The notes under the pieces: generated by a model
Databases searched by the model: none
Told to the model about the DNA's origin: nothing
The model's input: the letters and a program-made list of their open reading frames with translations, nothing else
NCBI GenBank assembly: GCA_934141555.1
Contig: CAKPCK010000001.1
Location: 62,001 to 126,000, forward strand
DNA: 64,000 nt
Direction of reading: 5' to 3'
DNA from: an uncultured Clostridia bacterium
GTDB lineage: Bacteria > Bacillota > Clostridia > TANB77 > CAG-508
Made by a program: the position numbers and the translations under genes
Part shown: piece by piece, positions 49,111 through 58,070 of the stretch
Numbering within the stretch: the first letter of the stretch is position 1
How the letters are laid out: each line of letters starts with the position of its first letter

Positions 49111-51495
49111 ATGAAAAAAATTAAAATATCTTTAATAATAATATTTTTAGTTCAAATAATTATTACTGTATTTGCAAGTGAAACATTTGCGAAAGAAGCT
49201 CAAAAAACTGGGCAAAATATTTCATATGAGGCACATGTGGAAAAAATAGGATGGCAAAATTGGAAAGAAAATGGGAAAACAGCAGGAACAACAGGAGAAT
49301 GTAAAAGATTAGAAGCAATAAAAATTAAAACGGAAAATATGCCTAATACAGTGAAAATAAAGTATCAAGCACATGTAGAAAAGATAGGGTGGCAAGACTG
49401 GAAAAAAAGTGGAGAAATAGCAGGAACAACAGGACAATGCCTAAGATTAGAAGCAATAAAAATTCAGTTAGATGGAACTGAAGAATATTCAGTAATGTAT
49501 AGAGCACATGTGGAAAAAATAGGATGGCAAGAATGGAAATATGATGGAGAGATAGCAGGAACAACAGGACAATGTTTAAGACTAGAAGCAATTGAAATAA
49601 AAATAGTTCCAAAAAAAGAAAAAGCAAATATAAACATAGATACAGGAAAAGATGGAAGCAAATATTATAAAAATGATGATATAATAATATCTGGTTGGAA
49701 AATTGCAAATATATCAAATACAAAAATTGAAGCATATTTAGATGATAAAAAAATAGATGAAAAACAAATACAATATAAAAAAAGACCAGATGTAATAAAA
49801 CAAATAGAGATAGGAACAGAAGAACAAAATCCAACACCAGGTTTTAGTTTTAAAATTATAAAAGAAAATTTAAGTGATGGAAAACATACAATAAAAATAA
49901 ATGTAGTAAATAGTCTTGGAAAAGTAATAGAATCTCAAAAAACAAATATAAACTATGATACCCAAATACATATAATGTATCAGGCACATGTGGAAAAAAT
50001 AGGATGGCAAAATTGGAAAGAAGATGGAGAAATAGCAGGAACAACAGGACAATATTTAAGGGCAGAAGCTATAAAAATAAAACTTGTAAATGCACCAAAA
50101 GGAGCTAAAATAAAATATAGAGCACATGTAGAAAAAATAGGATGGCAAGATTGGAAATATGATGGAGAGATAGCAGGAACAACAGGACAATGCCTAAGAT
50201 TAGAAGCAATAAAAATAGAATTAGAGAATATGCCAGAATATAGTGTAAAATATAAATTACATGTAGAAAAAATAGGATGGCAAGATACTGCAAATGATGG
50301 AGAAACAGCAGGAACAGAAGGAAAGTGTCTAAGGGCAGAAGCTATAGAAGTAAAAGTAGATAAATCAAAAAAAGAAGATAAAATAAAAATATGTATAGAT
50401 AATCCACAAGAAATAGTAGAGGCAGAAAAAACAAAAATATCTGGATGGGTAATGACAAATATAAAAAATACAAAAATTAGAGTATTGTTAGATGATAAAC
50501 TTCAAAATGATAACATAATAAGAATAGAAAGACCTGATGTATTAGAAGAAACAAAAGGATATGGTGGAGAAAAGAACAATCCACATCCAGGGTTTGAAAC
50601 AACTATAGACTTAAGTGGTTTTGCAAATACCAAAAAAAGAATAAAAGTGCAAGTAATTGATGAAAAAGAAAAAATCATAAAAGAAGAATTTGTAGATATA
50701 AGTATTAAGAAAAAAATACAATATGGATCAGGCGTATATGGACAATCAGGATTAAAGGTAGCAGGAAAAGGTGGTAGTGACTTAAAATATTTAAAATATG
50801 GAAGTGGAAAAAATGTTATGTTTGCTACATTTGCAATACATGGATATGAAGACAAATGGGACAAAGACGGATATGAATTAGTAGAAATTGCAAATAAATT
50901 TTATAATAAATTAATCTCTGATAAAGATTATGAATTAGCAGAAAAATGGACAATATATATTTTCCCAGGAGTAAATCAAGATGGATTAACAAATGGTTGG
51001 ACAAATAATGGACCAGGAAGAACAACATTATATAGTCAAGCACCTGGAAATAAAGGAATAGATTTAAATAGATGTTGGCAAGAAGGAGAAGAATATCAAA
51101 AACGTACAGATTCAAGAAATTATAATGGTACAGAACCATTTCAAGCATATGAAGCTCAAGCATTAAGAAAATTTTTACTAGAAAATAAATCAAAAGATGG
51201 GCAAACAGTTTTAATCGATTTACATGGATGGACTCAACAAGTAATTGGAGATACAGAAATTTGTTCAATTTATAAAGAAAAATTTCCAGAAAATGCACCA
51301 TCATATGGAAGATATGGAACAGGATATCTAATAGATTGGGCAAGAAAACATTTGGGCTCATCAGGAAAAGTTGCAAGATCTGCATTAATAGAATTACCTA
51401 AAGTAGGAGTAGATAATCATCAATCAGTTATAGATAAAGATTTTGCTAATAAATATATAACAGCAACTTTAAAAGTTTTGAAAAATATAAATTAG
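49111..51495 (+). CDS. Exported ChW-repeat protein with M14 carboxypeptidase domain
   Basis: Signal peptide at 1-27 (IIIFLVQIIITVFASETFA). Six ChW repeats follow (HVEKIGWQxW...GTTGQ...LRLEAI), with Gly-Trp at about 47-48, 93-94, 138-139, then 298-299, 344-345, 389-390. Each block of three is followed by a similar Ig-like domain containing ISGW, RPDV and PGF (about 172-282 and 424-532), so the region is a duplicated unit. The C-terminal zinc carboxypeptidase has H577 and E580 (HGYE), N653-R654 (DLNRCW), H705 (LIDLHGW) and E761 (LIELP), the M14 catalytic set. ChW domains bind surface components, so this is likely a wall-peptide-trimming enzyme held at the cell surface. AAAGGGAG precedes the ATG. 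Confidence 0.92.
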   Translation: MKKIKISLIIIFLVQIIITVFASETFAKEAQKTGQNISYEAHVEKIGWQNWKENGKTAGTTGECKRLEAIKIKTENMPNTVKIKYQAHVEKIGWQDWKKSGEIAGTTGQCLRLEAIKIQLDGTEEYSVMYRAHVEKIGWQEWKYDGEIAGTTGQCLRLEAIEIKIVPKKEKANINIDTGKDGSKYYKNDDIIISGWKIANISNTKIEAYLDDKKIDEKQIQYKKRPDVIKQIEIGTEEQNPTPGFSFKIIKENLSDGKHTIKINVVNSLGKVIESQKTNINYDTQIHIMYQAHVEKIGWQNWKEDGEIAGTTGQYLRAEAIKIKLVNAPKGAKIKYRAHVEKIGWQDWKYDGEIAGTTGQCLRLEAIKIELENMPEYSVKYKLHVEKIGWQDTANDGETAGTEGKCLRAEAIEVKVDKSKKEDKIKICIDNPQEIVEAEKTKISGWVMTNIKNTKIRVLLDDKLQNDNIIRIERPDVLEETKGYGGEKNNPHPGFETTIDLSGFANTKKRIKVQVIDEKEKIIKEEFVDISIKKKIQYGSGVYGQSGLKVAGKGGSDLKYLKYGSGKNVMFATFAIHGYEDKWDKDGYELVEIANKFYNKLISDKDYELAEKWTIYIFPGVNQDGLTNGWTNNGPGRTTLYSQAPGNKGIDLNRCWQEGEEYQKRTDSRNYNGTEPFQAYEAQALRKFLLENKSKDGQTVLIDLHGWTQQVIGDTEICSIYKEKFPENAPSYGRYGTGYLIDWARKHLGSSGKVARSALIELPKVGVDNHQSVIDKDFANKYITATLKVLKNIN

Positions 51496-51504
51496 GAGTA
51501 GAAT

Positions 51505-52272
51505 ATGAAAAAAATTTTAAAGAAAATTATATTGATTTTAATATTATTGGCTCTAATTGTTATAGGAAGTATTGTTTTAGCAAATAAGAAAAAAATCAAA
51601 AATGTCAACGAAAATGATAATAAGCAAATTGAAGAAAATACTCCAAATGTTGAAGAGAAAGAAAATTATAATATTCCAGAATCAGAAAAAGAACAAATTA
51701 TAGAAGAAATAAAAGAAAATGTAGGTGCTACTGGCGATAATGCTTTATATGAAGTAAAACAAGGATATGATAATCAAAAAACAATTTCAATAAAATCAAG
51801 TGTAAAATATAAAGTAGCATTTGCTGGAATAATAAAAAATGGGCAACCTAATAAAAATGAATTAGATGAAATAATGCAGGAAAATCATCCTCAAAAAGCA
51901 GGAATATGGATATATGAAAAAGACAGAAAAAGTTTCTTAAATTTATTGAAAAACATAACCAAAAGTGAATACGAAATAACCTCAGATGGATATTTAAAAA
52001 TAACTGATAGTAAAAGCACTAATGAAAATGATAAAAAAATACAAAAAATTATAAATGGAGACAAATTATTTGTAATAAGAATTTCAAGTATATGTTATAT
52101 TATTGATGATATTACAGGAGAAATTTTGGATTATAATTTTGAACAAATAGATGAGTATCAAACATATGAATATTTTAAAGATGAAGATAAAATGATAATA
52201 TTTATAACACAAAATAAAGAAAAACAACTAGAAGAAAAAGAAATTATTCAAAGCATAATAGATTTAATGTAA
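51505..52272 (+). CDS. Unknown membrane-anchored exported protein
   Basis: Not recognised. The 255-residue chain has an N-terminal membrane helix (IILILILLALIVIGSIVLAN) without a lipobox cysteine, an acidic/Asn linker to about residue 65, and a globular remainder with ALYEVKQGYDNQKTISIKSS and FLNLLKNITKSEYEITSDGY. It probably faces the outside. It lies nine bases after the ChW-M14 gene behind TTAGGAG and shares its transcript; a terminator follows. The pairing suggests a role in wall processing, but this is inference from position only. Confidence 0.75.
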   Translation: MKKILKKIILILILLALIVIGSIVLANKKKIKNVNENDNKQIEENTPNVEEKENYNIPESEKEQIIEEIKENVGATGDNALYEVKQGYDNQKTISIKSSVKYKVAFAGIIKNGQPNKNELDEIMQENHPQKAGIWIYEKDRKSFLNLLKNITKSEYEITSDGYLKITDSKSTNENDKKIQKIINGDKLFVIRISSICYIIDDITGEILDYNFEQIDEYQTYEYFKDEDKMIIFITQNKEKQLEEKEIIQSIIDLM

Positions 52273-52296
52273 AAGGAGAGTCTTTCTCCTTTTTTT
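52271..52296 (+). terminator. Terminator ending the first surface-glycan transcript
   Basis: AAAAGGAGA (52271-52279) pairs with TCTCCTTTT (52285-52293), five-base loop, T-run. The stem starts inside the stop codon of the preceding gene. Confidence 0.83.
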
Positions 52297-52297
52297 C

Positions 52298-52326
52298 TTG
52301 ACATTAATAGTATTTTAATATAGAAT
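52298..52326 (+). promoter_or_regulatory. Promoter of the ABC exporter operon
   Basis: TTGACA (52298-52303), 17-base spacer, TAGAAT (52321-52326). Confidence 0.75.
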
Positions 52327-52372
52327 ATACGAGAAAAAATAGATTGATTTTTAGGAAGGAAATGAAAGATAA

Positions 52373-53164
52373 GTGGAATTTTTTAAAGACGTAATAAAAA
52401 ATAAAAAATTAATAATGCAATTAGGAAAAAATGATTTTAAAAATAGATTTGCAAATACAAGTTTAGGGGCAATTTGGGGATTTTTACAGCCATTCATATT
52501 TATGCTTACATATGCAATTGTATTCCAATTTATATTAAAAACAGGAAGCAGTGGAAACTATCCATATGCGGTATGGTTTTTCCCAGGAATGACAATGTGG
52601 CAATGGATAAATGATACGATAATGTCAGCAAGTAATTCAATTAGAACATATAGTTATTTAGTAAAAAAAGTAGTATTTCCAGTAAATATAATTCCAGTAA
52701 TTTCAATAGTAGCATCAAGTTTTGTAGGATTATTTTTAATAGCTATTGCAACAATGATATGTATTATATATGGATATATGCCTAATATTTTATTATTAAT
52801 TTATGTAATAATAGCTGTATATGCATTTATTATAGCATTTACAAGATTCACATCAGCAGTAACAACAATAGTACCAGACTTTTCAAATTTATTAGGAATA
52901 GTAATGCAATTATTTTTCTGGTTTACACCAGTAATATGGAATTTAAGCCAATTAGCAGAACATCAAACTATTTTAAAAATAATGAAATGTGTACCTTTTA
53001 CGTATTTAGTAACAGCATTTAGACAAGTATTTATGGATGAAAATATAATATTTGCTGGATATGGTATATATACAATAATATTTTGGGCGATAACAATAAT
53101 TTTATTTATATGGGGAAACTCAATATTTAAGAGAACAAGAAAAGACTTTGCAGATGTATTATAA
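52373..53164 (+). CDS. Polysaccharide ABC exporter permease (Wzm/TagG-like)
   Basis: ABC-2 type permease that moves a lipid-linked polysaccharide across the membrane together with the ATPase at 54155. Six membrane helices are visible; the N-terminal FFKDVIKNKKLIMQLGKNDF and RFANTSLGAIWGFLQPF are the amphipathic lead and family signature of O-antigen/teichoic acid exporters. Length 263 is normal. GTG 52373 is taken as start, behind GGAAGG; an ATG at 52362 opens only a ten-codon frame that ends inside the gene. It is the first gene of the second transcript. Confidence 0.92.
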   Translation: MEFFKDVIKNKKLIMQLGKNDFKNRFANTSLGAIWGFLQPFIFMLTYAIVFQFILKTGSSGNYPYAVWFFPGMTMWQWINDTIMSASNSIRTYSYLVKKVVFPVNIIPVISIVASSFVGLFLIAIATMICIIYGYMPNILLLIYVIIAVYAFIIAFTRFTSAVTTIVPDFSNLLGIVMQLFFWFTPVIWNLSQLAEHQTILKIMKCVPFTYLVTAFRQVFMDENIIFAGYGIYTIIFWAITIILFIWGNSIFKRTRKDFADVL

Positions 53165-53192
53165 AATATGAATGAATTTGGAGCTTTTTAGA

Positions 53193-54104
53193 ATGAATAA
53201 AAAAAATAAAACTCAAAAGAAAAAAATATTAATAATAATTTTAATTATGATAATTATTTTTATAGGAATTGTAGAGATAATTAAAAAAAATGAAAAATAT
53301 ATAGAATTAACTCAATTAAAAGATAATAGTGCAAATCAAATGATGGGATATATAATGAAAACGTCAACTGGAAAAGTAATAGTAGTTGATGGAGGAAATG
53401 ATGCAGATGAGCCTAATTTAGTAGAACATATTAAAGCATTAGGAAATAAAGTTGATGTATGGTTTATCACACACCCACATGGAGATCATGCAAGTGCAAT
53501 TATAAGAGTAATTGAAGAAACAGATATTCCAATCGAAAAAATTTATTATACAATGAATGATTTAGAATGGTATAAAAATTATGCTGAAGAAAGAGCAGGG
53601 GAAGCAGAAAGATTTTATAATGCACTACAAAATGAAAGAATAAAAGATAATATTGAGGAAGTTAAATTAAATCAGATTATAAATATAGATTTTATAAAAT
53701 GTGAAATATTAGGTGTGAAAAATCCTGAAATAACAAATAATGCATTTAATAATTCAAGTATGGTAATAAAAATGAACTTAGAAAAATCATCAATACTATT
53801 TTTAGGAGATACTGGTGAAGAAAGTGGAGATAAATTATTAAATACTCAAAAAGACAAATTAAAATCAGATATTGTACAAGTAGCACATCATGGACAAAGA
53901 GGCGCAAAAGAGAGTTTATATCAAGAAATAAAACCAACTATATGTTTGTGGCCAACACCAAAATGGCTTTGGGATAATGATAATGGTGGAGGAAAAGATT
54001 CAGGACAATGGAAGACCTTAGAAACTAGAGCATGGATGGAGAAATTAGGGGTCAAAAAAAATATAGTTGAAAAAGATGGAGATATTACTATAAAAGTAAA
54101 ATAA
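53193..54104 (+). CDS. Membrane-anchored metallo-beta-lactamase-fold hydrolase, ComEC-like
   Basis: An N-terminal membrane helix (ILIIILIMIIIFIGIVEII) precedes a metallo-beta-lactamase domain with the metal motif HPHGDH (H, H, D, H) and later ligands in LFLGDTGEESGDK and VQVAHHGQRG. The pattern LQDNSAN-like start, DGG and AHHG resembles the free-standing relatives of the ComEC C-terminal domain, which are nucleases or phosphodiesterases acting outside the membrane. ATG 53193 is chosen since TTTGGAG is nine bases upstream; ATG 53172 has no site. It sits between the exporter permease and its ATPase, an unexpected place. Confidence 0.83.
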   Translation: MNKKNKTQKKKILIIILIMIIIFIGIVEIIKKNEKYIELTQLKDNSANQMMGYIMKTSTGKVIVVDGGNDADEPNLVEHIKALGNKVDVWFITHPHGDHASAIIRVIEETDIPIEKIYYTMNDLEWYKNYAEERAGEAERFYNALQNERIKDNIEEVKLNQIINIDFIKCEILGVKNPEITNNAFNNSSMVIKMNLEKSSILFLGDTGEESGDKLLNTQKDKLKSDIVQVAHHGQRGAKESLYQEIKPTICLWPTPKWLWDNDNGGGKDSGQWKTLETRAWMEKLGVKKNIVEKDGDITIKVK

Positions 54105-54154
54105 AATTTTTTCTCTAAACAAAGTTGCTCCTTAAGAAAGGAATGAAATAAGTA

Positions 54155-55477
54155 ATGGAAGAAAATAAACAACCAGAAACTGTAATTAGTATAAAAAATT
54201 TAACAAAAGAATATAAAATGTATCCAAGAAAAAAAGATAGATTAATAGAAACAATTTTTCCAAGTATTAAAAGACATAGTACTTTTAAAGCATTAGATGA
54301 TTTAAACTTAGAAATAAAAAAAGGAGAAATTCTTGGAATATTAGGAAAAAATGGGGCTGGAAAATCAACCTTGTTAAAAATTGTCACAGGTGTAGTAGTA
54401 CCTACTTCTGGTGAAGTAAAAGTTAATGGAAAAATTAGTTCTTTACTAGAATTAGGAACAGCATTTAATATGGAATTAACAGGAATAGAAAATATTTATC
54501 AACATGGACAAGTAATGGGCTTAACTAATGAAGAAATAGAAGCTACCAAACAAGATGTAATAGATTTTGCTGACATAGGAGACCATTTATATCAACCAGT
54601 AAAAACATATTCTTCAGGAATGTTTGCAAGACTTGCATTTGCTTGTGCAATAAATGTTGATCCAGAAATTTTAATAGTTGATGAAGTTTTATCTGTTGGA
54701 GATATGGCATTTCAATTAAAATGTTTCAAAAAATTCCAACAATTTAAAGAAAGAGGAAAAACAATTTTATTTGTAACACATAGTATAGGAGATGTTCTAA
54801 AAAACTGTACTAGAACAATAATATTAGAAAATGGTAAAAAAACATTTGATGGTGATGTAAAAGATGGTGTTGAATTATATAAAAAAATTATAACAGGAAA
54901 TGCACCATCACAAGTAAAAGAAAATCCAAAACAAGAAAAAGCAAAAGAAGAAAATAAAAAAGAAAAAAAGACTATAAAAGAAAAAGATCCTAATACATGG
55001 AAATCACATTTTAATGAAAATCCAAATCTTATCGAATATGGAAATTTAAGAGCAGAAGTAATAGATTATGGTATTTTTGATGAAAATAACAATTATTTAA
55101 ATGTAATTGATAATGAAAAAACAGTAGTTTTAAAATCAAAAGTAAAATTTAATGATGAAGTAGATAATCCAATTTTCACAATGACTGTAAAAGATTTTCA
55201 GGGAAATGATATAGCTGGAACAAATTCTATGATTGAAAAAGTTTATCCAGGTAAATTTCATAAAGGTGATATTGTAGAAGCAGAATTCAAACAAAAATTA
55301 CCATTAGCACCAAATAAATATACATTATCATTTAGTTGTACACATATAAATGCAAATGGTGAATTAGAAGTACTTAATAGAAAATATGAAGCATTATTAA
55401 TTGAAATTGTATCAACAAAAGATAATGTTGGATTAGTAAAATTGGATACAAAGATGAGTATAAAAAAGGTAGATTAA
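54155..55477 (+). CDS. Polysaccharide ABC exporter ATPase with C-terminal glycan-recognition domain (Wzt/TagH-like)
   Basis: ATPase of the exporter whose permease is at 52373. Walker A GILGKNGAGKSTLLK, signature YSSGMFARLAFACAI and Walker B LIVDEVLSVGD are all present in the first 245 residues. A lysine/glutamate linker (about 250-280) leads to a beta-rich C-terminal domain with FTMTVKDFQGNDIAGTNSM and NKYTLSFSCTHINANGELEV, the Wzt C-terminal fold that recognises the end of the finished polymer. Length 440 fits this two-domain class. It is followed three bases later by a glycosyltransferase, clearly one operon. Confidence 0.94.
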   Translation: MEENKQPETVISIKNLTKEYKMYPRKKDRLIETIFPSIKRHSTFKALDDLNLEIKKGEILGILGKNGAGKSTLLKIVTGVVVPTSGEVKVNGKISSLLELGTAFNMELTGIENIYQHGQVMGLTNEEIEATKQDVIDFADIGDHLYQPVKTYSSGMFARLAFACAINVDPEILIVDEVLSVGDMAFQLKCFKKFQQFKERGKTILFVTHSIGDVLKNCTRTIILENGKKTFDGDVKDGVELYKKIITGNAPSQVKENPKQEKAKEENKKEKKTIKEKDPNTWKSHFNENPNLIEYGNLRAEVIDYGIFDENNNYLNVIDNEKTVVLKSKVKFNDEVDNPIFTMTVKDFQGNDIAGTNSMIEKVYPGKFHKGDIVEAEFKQKLPLAPNKYTLSFSCTHINANGELEVLNRKYEALLIEIVSTKDNVGLVKLDTKMSIKKVD

Positions 55478-55479
55478 AT

Positions 55480-56436
55480 ATGGATAAAATAGACATATTA
55501 ATGGCAACATATAATGGAGAAAAATATTTGAAAGAACAAATAGAAAGTATTTTAAATCAAACATATTCTAATTTTAGATTAATCGTTTCTGATGATTGTT
55601 CTACAGACAATACTAGAAAGATATTAGAAGAATATCAAAAAAAAGATAATAGAATAGAAATATATTATCAAGATAAAAATTTAGGATATATAAAGAATTT
55701 TGAATTTCTTTTAAATAAAGTAGAAAATAATTTTTATATGTTGTCAGACCAAGATGATATTTGGATTTTAAACAAAATTGAAAAAAGTATGAAAACACTA
55801 AAACAAGAAAATGCAGATTTAGTATTTTGTGATTTAATGTTAATTAATCAGAATGGTGAAAAAATATCTGATTCATTTTGGAAAGAAAAAAAATTTTATA
55901 ATAAAATAAAAAAAGATAAAAGCAGAAAAGGGTTAAGATTAAATAATTATATTACTGGATGTACAATCTTATCTAAGAAGGAATTTTTAAAATATATTTT
56001 ACCAATTCCGAAAGATACAAAATATTTAATTCATGATTATTGGATTGCTATTATATTAAGTCTAAAAGGAAAAATTACTTATATAGAAGAACCACTTGTA
56101 AAATATAGACAACATCAAGATAATCAAGTTGGATATAAAATGAAAAGCAAAGAATTAAAAAATATCAATGAAATAAGGAATATGTTTATAGATGTCAAAA
56201 TAGAGCTGTTTGATATATATTGTAAACATGATGAATTGTTTGATACTAATGAAAGAAAAATGAATCAAAAAGCATTAGAATATTTTAAAGAATTAAAAAA
56301 TGTAAAAAATATTTGTTGTAAAAACTGGTTGTTTTTTGGAAAATTATATTATTATGAAAATATTATTTATAAAATTGCAAATTTCATAATTTTAAATGTT
56401 CCAATAATAGCAAAGCAAATATATAAAAGGAGATAG
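55480..56436 (+). CDS. GT2 family glycosyltransferase, paralog of the one at 48080
   Basis: Rhamnosyltransferase-like family 2 enzyme. The start DILMATYNGEKYLKEQIESI, donor segment SDDCSTDNT and acidic motif SDQDDIWILNK parallel the 48080 gene, as does HDYWIAIILSLKGK further on. 318 residues, with a hydrophobic C-terminus (FIILNVPIIAKQIY) that may bind the membrane. It begins three bases after the exporter ATPase stop and ends four before the next gene, so translation is tightly coupled. Sugar and linkage cannot be read from the sequence. Confidence 0.92.
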   Translation: MDKIDILMATYNGEKYLKEQIESILNQTYSNFRLIVSDDCSTDNTRKILEEYQKKDNRIEIYYQDKNLGYIKNFEFLLNKVENNFYMLSDQDDIWILNKIEKSMKTLKQENADLVFCDLMLINQNGEKISDSFWKEKKFYNKIKKDKSRKGLRLNNYITGCTILSKKEFLKYILPIPKDTKYLIHDYWIAIILSLKGKITYIEEPLVKYRQHQDNQVGYKMKSKELKNINEIRNMFIDVKIELFDIYCKHDELFDTNERKMNQKALEYFKELKNVKNICCKNWLFFGKLYYYENIIYKIANFIILNVPIIAKQIYKRR

Positions 56437-56439
56437 AAC

Positions 56440-58050
56440 ATGGATATAAAACAAAATATATTAAAATGGTATCCATTTAAAGAAAATGCATCTGTATTGG
56501 AAATTTATGATGAAGAAAGCATTCTGAAAAATGTGAATTTAAATATAAAGTTAGATAAATGTAATATAAAAAATTTATCATTAAATGGTGAATATGATTA
56601 TATTACACTAATAGGAACATTTGAATATGTCCCAACAATTTTAGATGATTATAAATGTTATTCCGAATTTTTAAAAAGACTAAAAAAACACTTAACACCT
56701 AATGGAACTATCTTGATAGCAATTGATAATAGATTAGGAGTAAAATATCTTACAGGAGGAAAATACAAAAATTATTCTTATATATTTGAAGGGATGGAAA
56801 AAAAGATTCAAAAAGGACAAGCAAATTTATTAACAAAACAAGAAATAATAAAATTTATAAGAGAAGCGGAATTTGAAAATTTTAAATTTTATTATCCATT
56901 ACCAGATTATAGATTTATAAATTCGATATTTACAGATGATTTTATGCCAAAATCAAGCCATAGTAAAATATTATATCCTGTTAATTATGATTATGGAAGC
57001 ACTATATTATATAATGAAATAAATATATTTAAACAAATTTGTGATATAGGTCAGTTTGATAATTTTACAAATTCATATATAGTTGAAATATCAAATAGTG
57101 AAATAAAAAATGATATTTGCTTTGTAAATTATAATAATTTTAGAAAAGATAAATATAAATTGTTATTAACAATAAAAAAGAATGAAGTAGAAAAAATTCC
57201 TGAAAGTAAAGAAGCAATTTCTCATGTGAAATGTATAGAAAGAAATACAAATAAATTAAGAGAATTAGGATTTGATGTATTAGAGAAAATAGAAGAAAAT
57301 AAAATAATAAGTCCATTTGAAAAAGAAAAAGAATTAGATAAAAAATTAGTAGAAACGTTAGAACAATATGGAAAAGAAGTATTTAAACAAGAAATAAGAA
57401 AATGGTATAATTTTATATTAGAAAAATTACCAGTAGAATTAGAATATGAAGATGATATTTTTAAAAAATATGATATTGATATTTCTCAAGAACAGAAGAA
57501 AAATCTTAGATTTGTAAAAGATGGATATATAGATCTAGCATTTGAAAATGTTTTTTGTAAAAATGATGGATATTTACTATATGATCAAGAATGGTATTTA
57601 CAGGATGTTCCAATAGAATTTATTTTGTATAGAGCTTTAAATAATTTATATACATATAACAATATAAAATTAGAAAGCAAAATTTCTAGAGAAGAAATAA
57701 TGGAAGAATTTGAATTAAAACAATATGAAACATATTTTGAAAAATTAGAAAGAAAAATACAAGCAGACATACTGAATAGTGAGTATGTAAGTCAATATCA
57801 AAATGAAATGAAAAAATATTATAATAAAATAGAAAATATCCAAAATGAATTAGAAAGAAAAGAAAAAGAAATTAAAGAAATAATAATTAATAAAGATAAG
57901 GAAATTAATGAAGAAAAATTAAAATATAATATATTAAAAAATGAAAAAGAAAAGATAACTAAAGAATATGAAGGATTACTTAATGAATATAATACTTCAA
58001 GAGGTTGGAAAATTATAAAAACAATAAGAAAAGTAGCAAGAAAAAAATAG
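56440..58050 (+). CDS. Methyltransferase-like protein of surface-glycan loci, SAM motif degenerate
   Basis: The layout matches the class I methyltransferase-like proteins in rhamnose-rich glycan clusters: KWYPFKENASVLEIY at the start, LKRLKKHLTPNGTILIAIDN as the core strand, a middle domain with FVKDGYIDLAFENVF and LYDQEWYLQDVPIEF, and a coiled-coil tail of about 90 residues ending SRGWKIIKTIRKV. The glycine-rich SAM loop expected after VLEI is replaced by YDEESILKNV, so catalysis is doubtful; it may act as a scaffold or chain-length ruler. AAAGGAG precedes the ATG, four bases after the previous gene. 536 residues. Confidence 0.8.
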   Translation: MDIKQNILKWYPFKENASVLEIYDEESILKNVNLNIKLDKCNIKNLSLNGEYDYITLIGTFEYVPTILDDYKCYSEFLKRLKKHLTPNGTILIAIDNRLGVKYLTGGKYKNYSYIFEGMEKKIQKGQANLLTKQEIIKFIREAEFENFKFYYPLPDYRFINSIFTDDFMPKSSHSKILYPVNYDYGSTILYNEINIFKQICDIGQFDNFTNSYIVEISNSEIKNDICFVNYNNFRKDKYKLLLTIKKNEVEKIPESKEAISHVKCIERNTNKLRELGFDVLEKIEENKIISPFEKEKELDKKLVETLEQYGKEVFKQEIRKWYNFILEKLPVELEYEDDIFKKYDIDISQEQKKNLRFVKDGYIDLAFENVFCKNDGYLLYDQEWYLQDVPIEFILYRALNNLYTYNNIKLESKISREEIMEEFELKQYETYFEKLERKIQADILNSEYVSQYQNEMKKYYNKIENIQNELERKEKEIKEIIINKDKEINEEKLKYNILKNEKEKITKEYEGLLNEYNTSRGWKIIKTIRKVARKK

Positions 58051-58070
58051 CTGGGAAGGAAGTTAAAAAA

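Noticed and set aside
49220..50350. Regular DNA repeats considered as a CRISPR array
   Set aside because: The repeats are in frame, about 45 codons apart, and encode ChW protein domains; there are no constant-length unrelated spacers and no cas genes.
52362..52394. Ten-codon frame starting at ATG 52362 as a regulatory peptide of the exporter permease
   Set aside because: The ribosome site is only two bases from that ATG, and the GTG at 52373 fits both the spacing and the conserved protein start.
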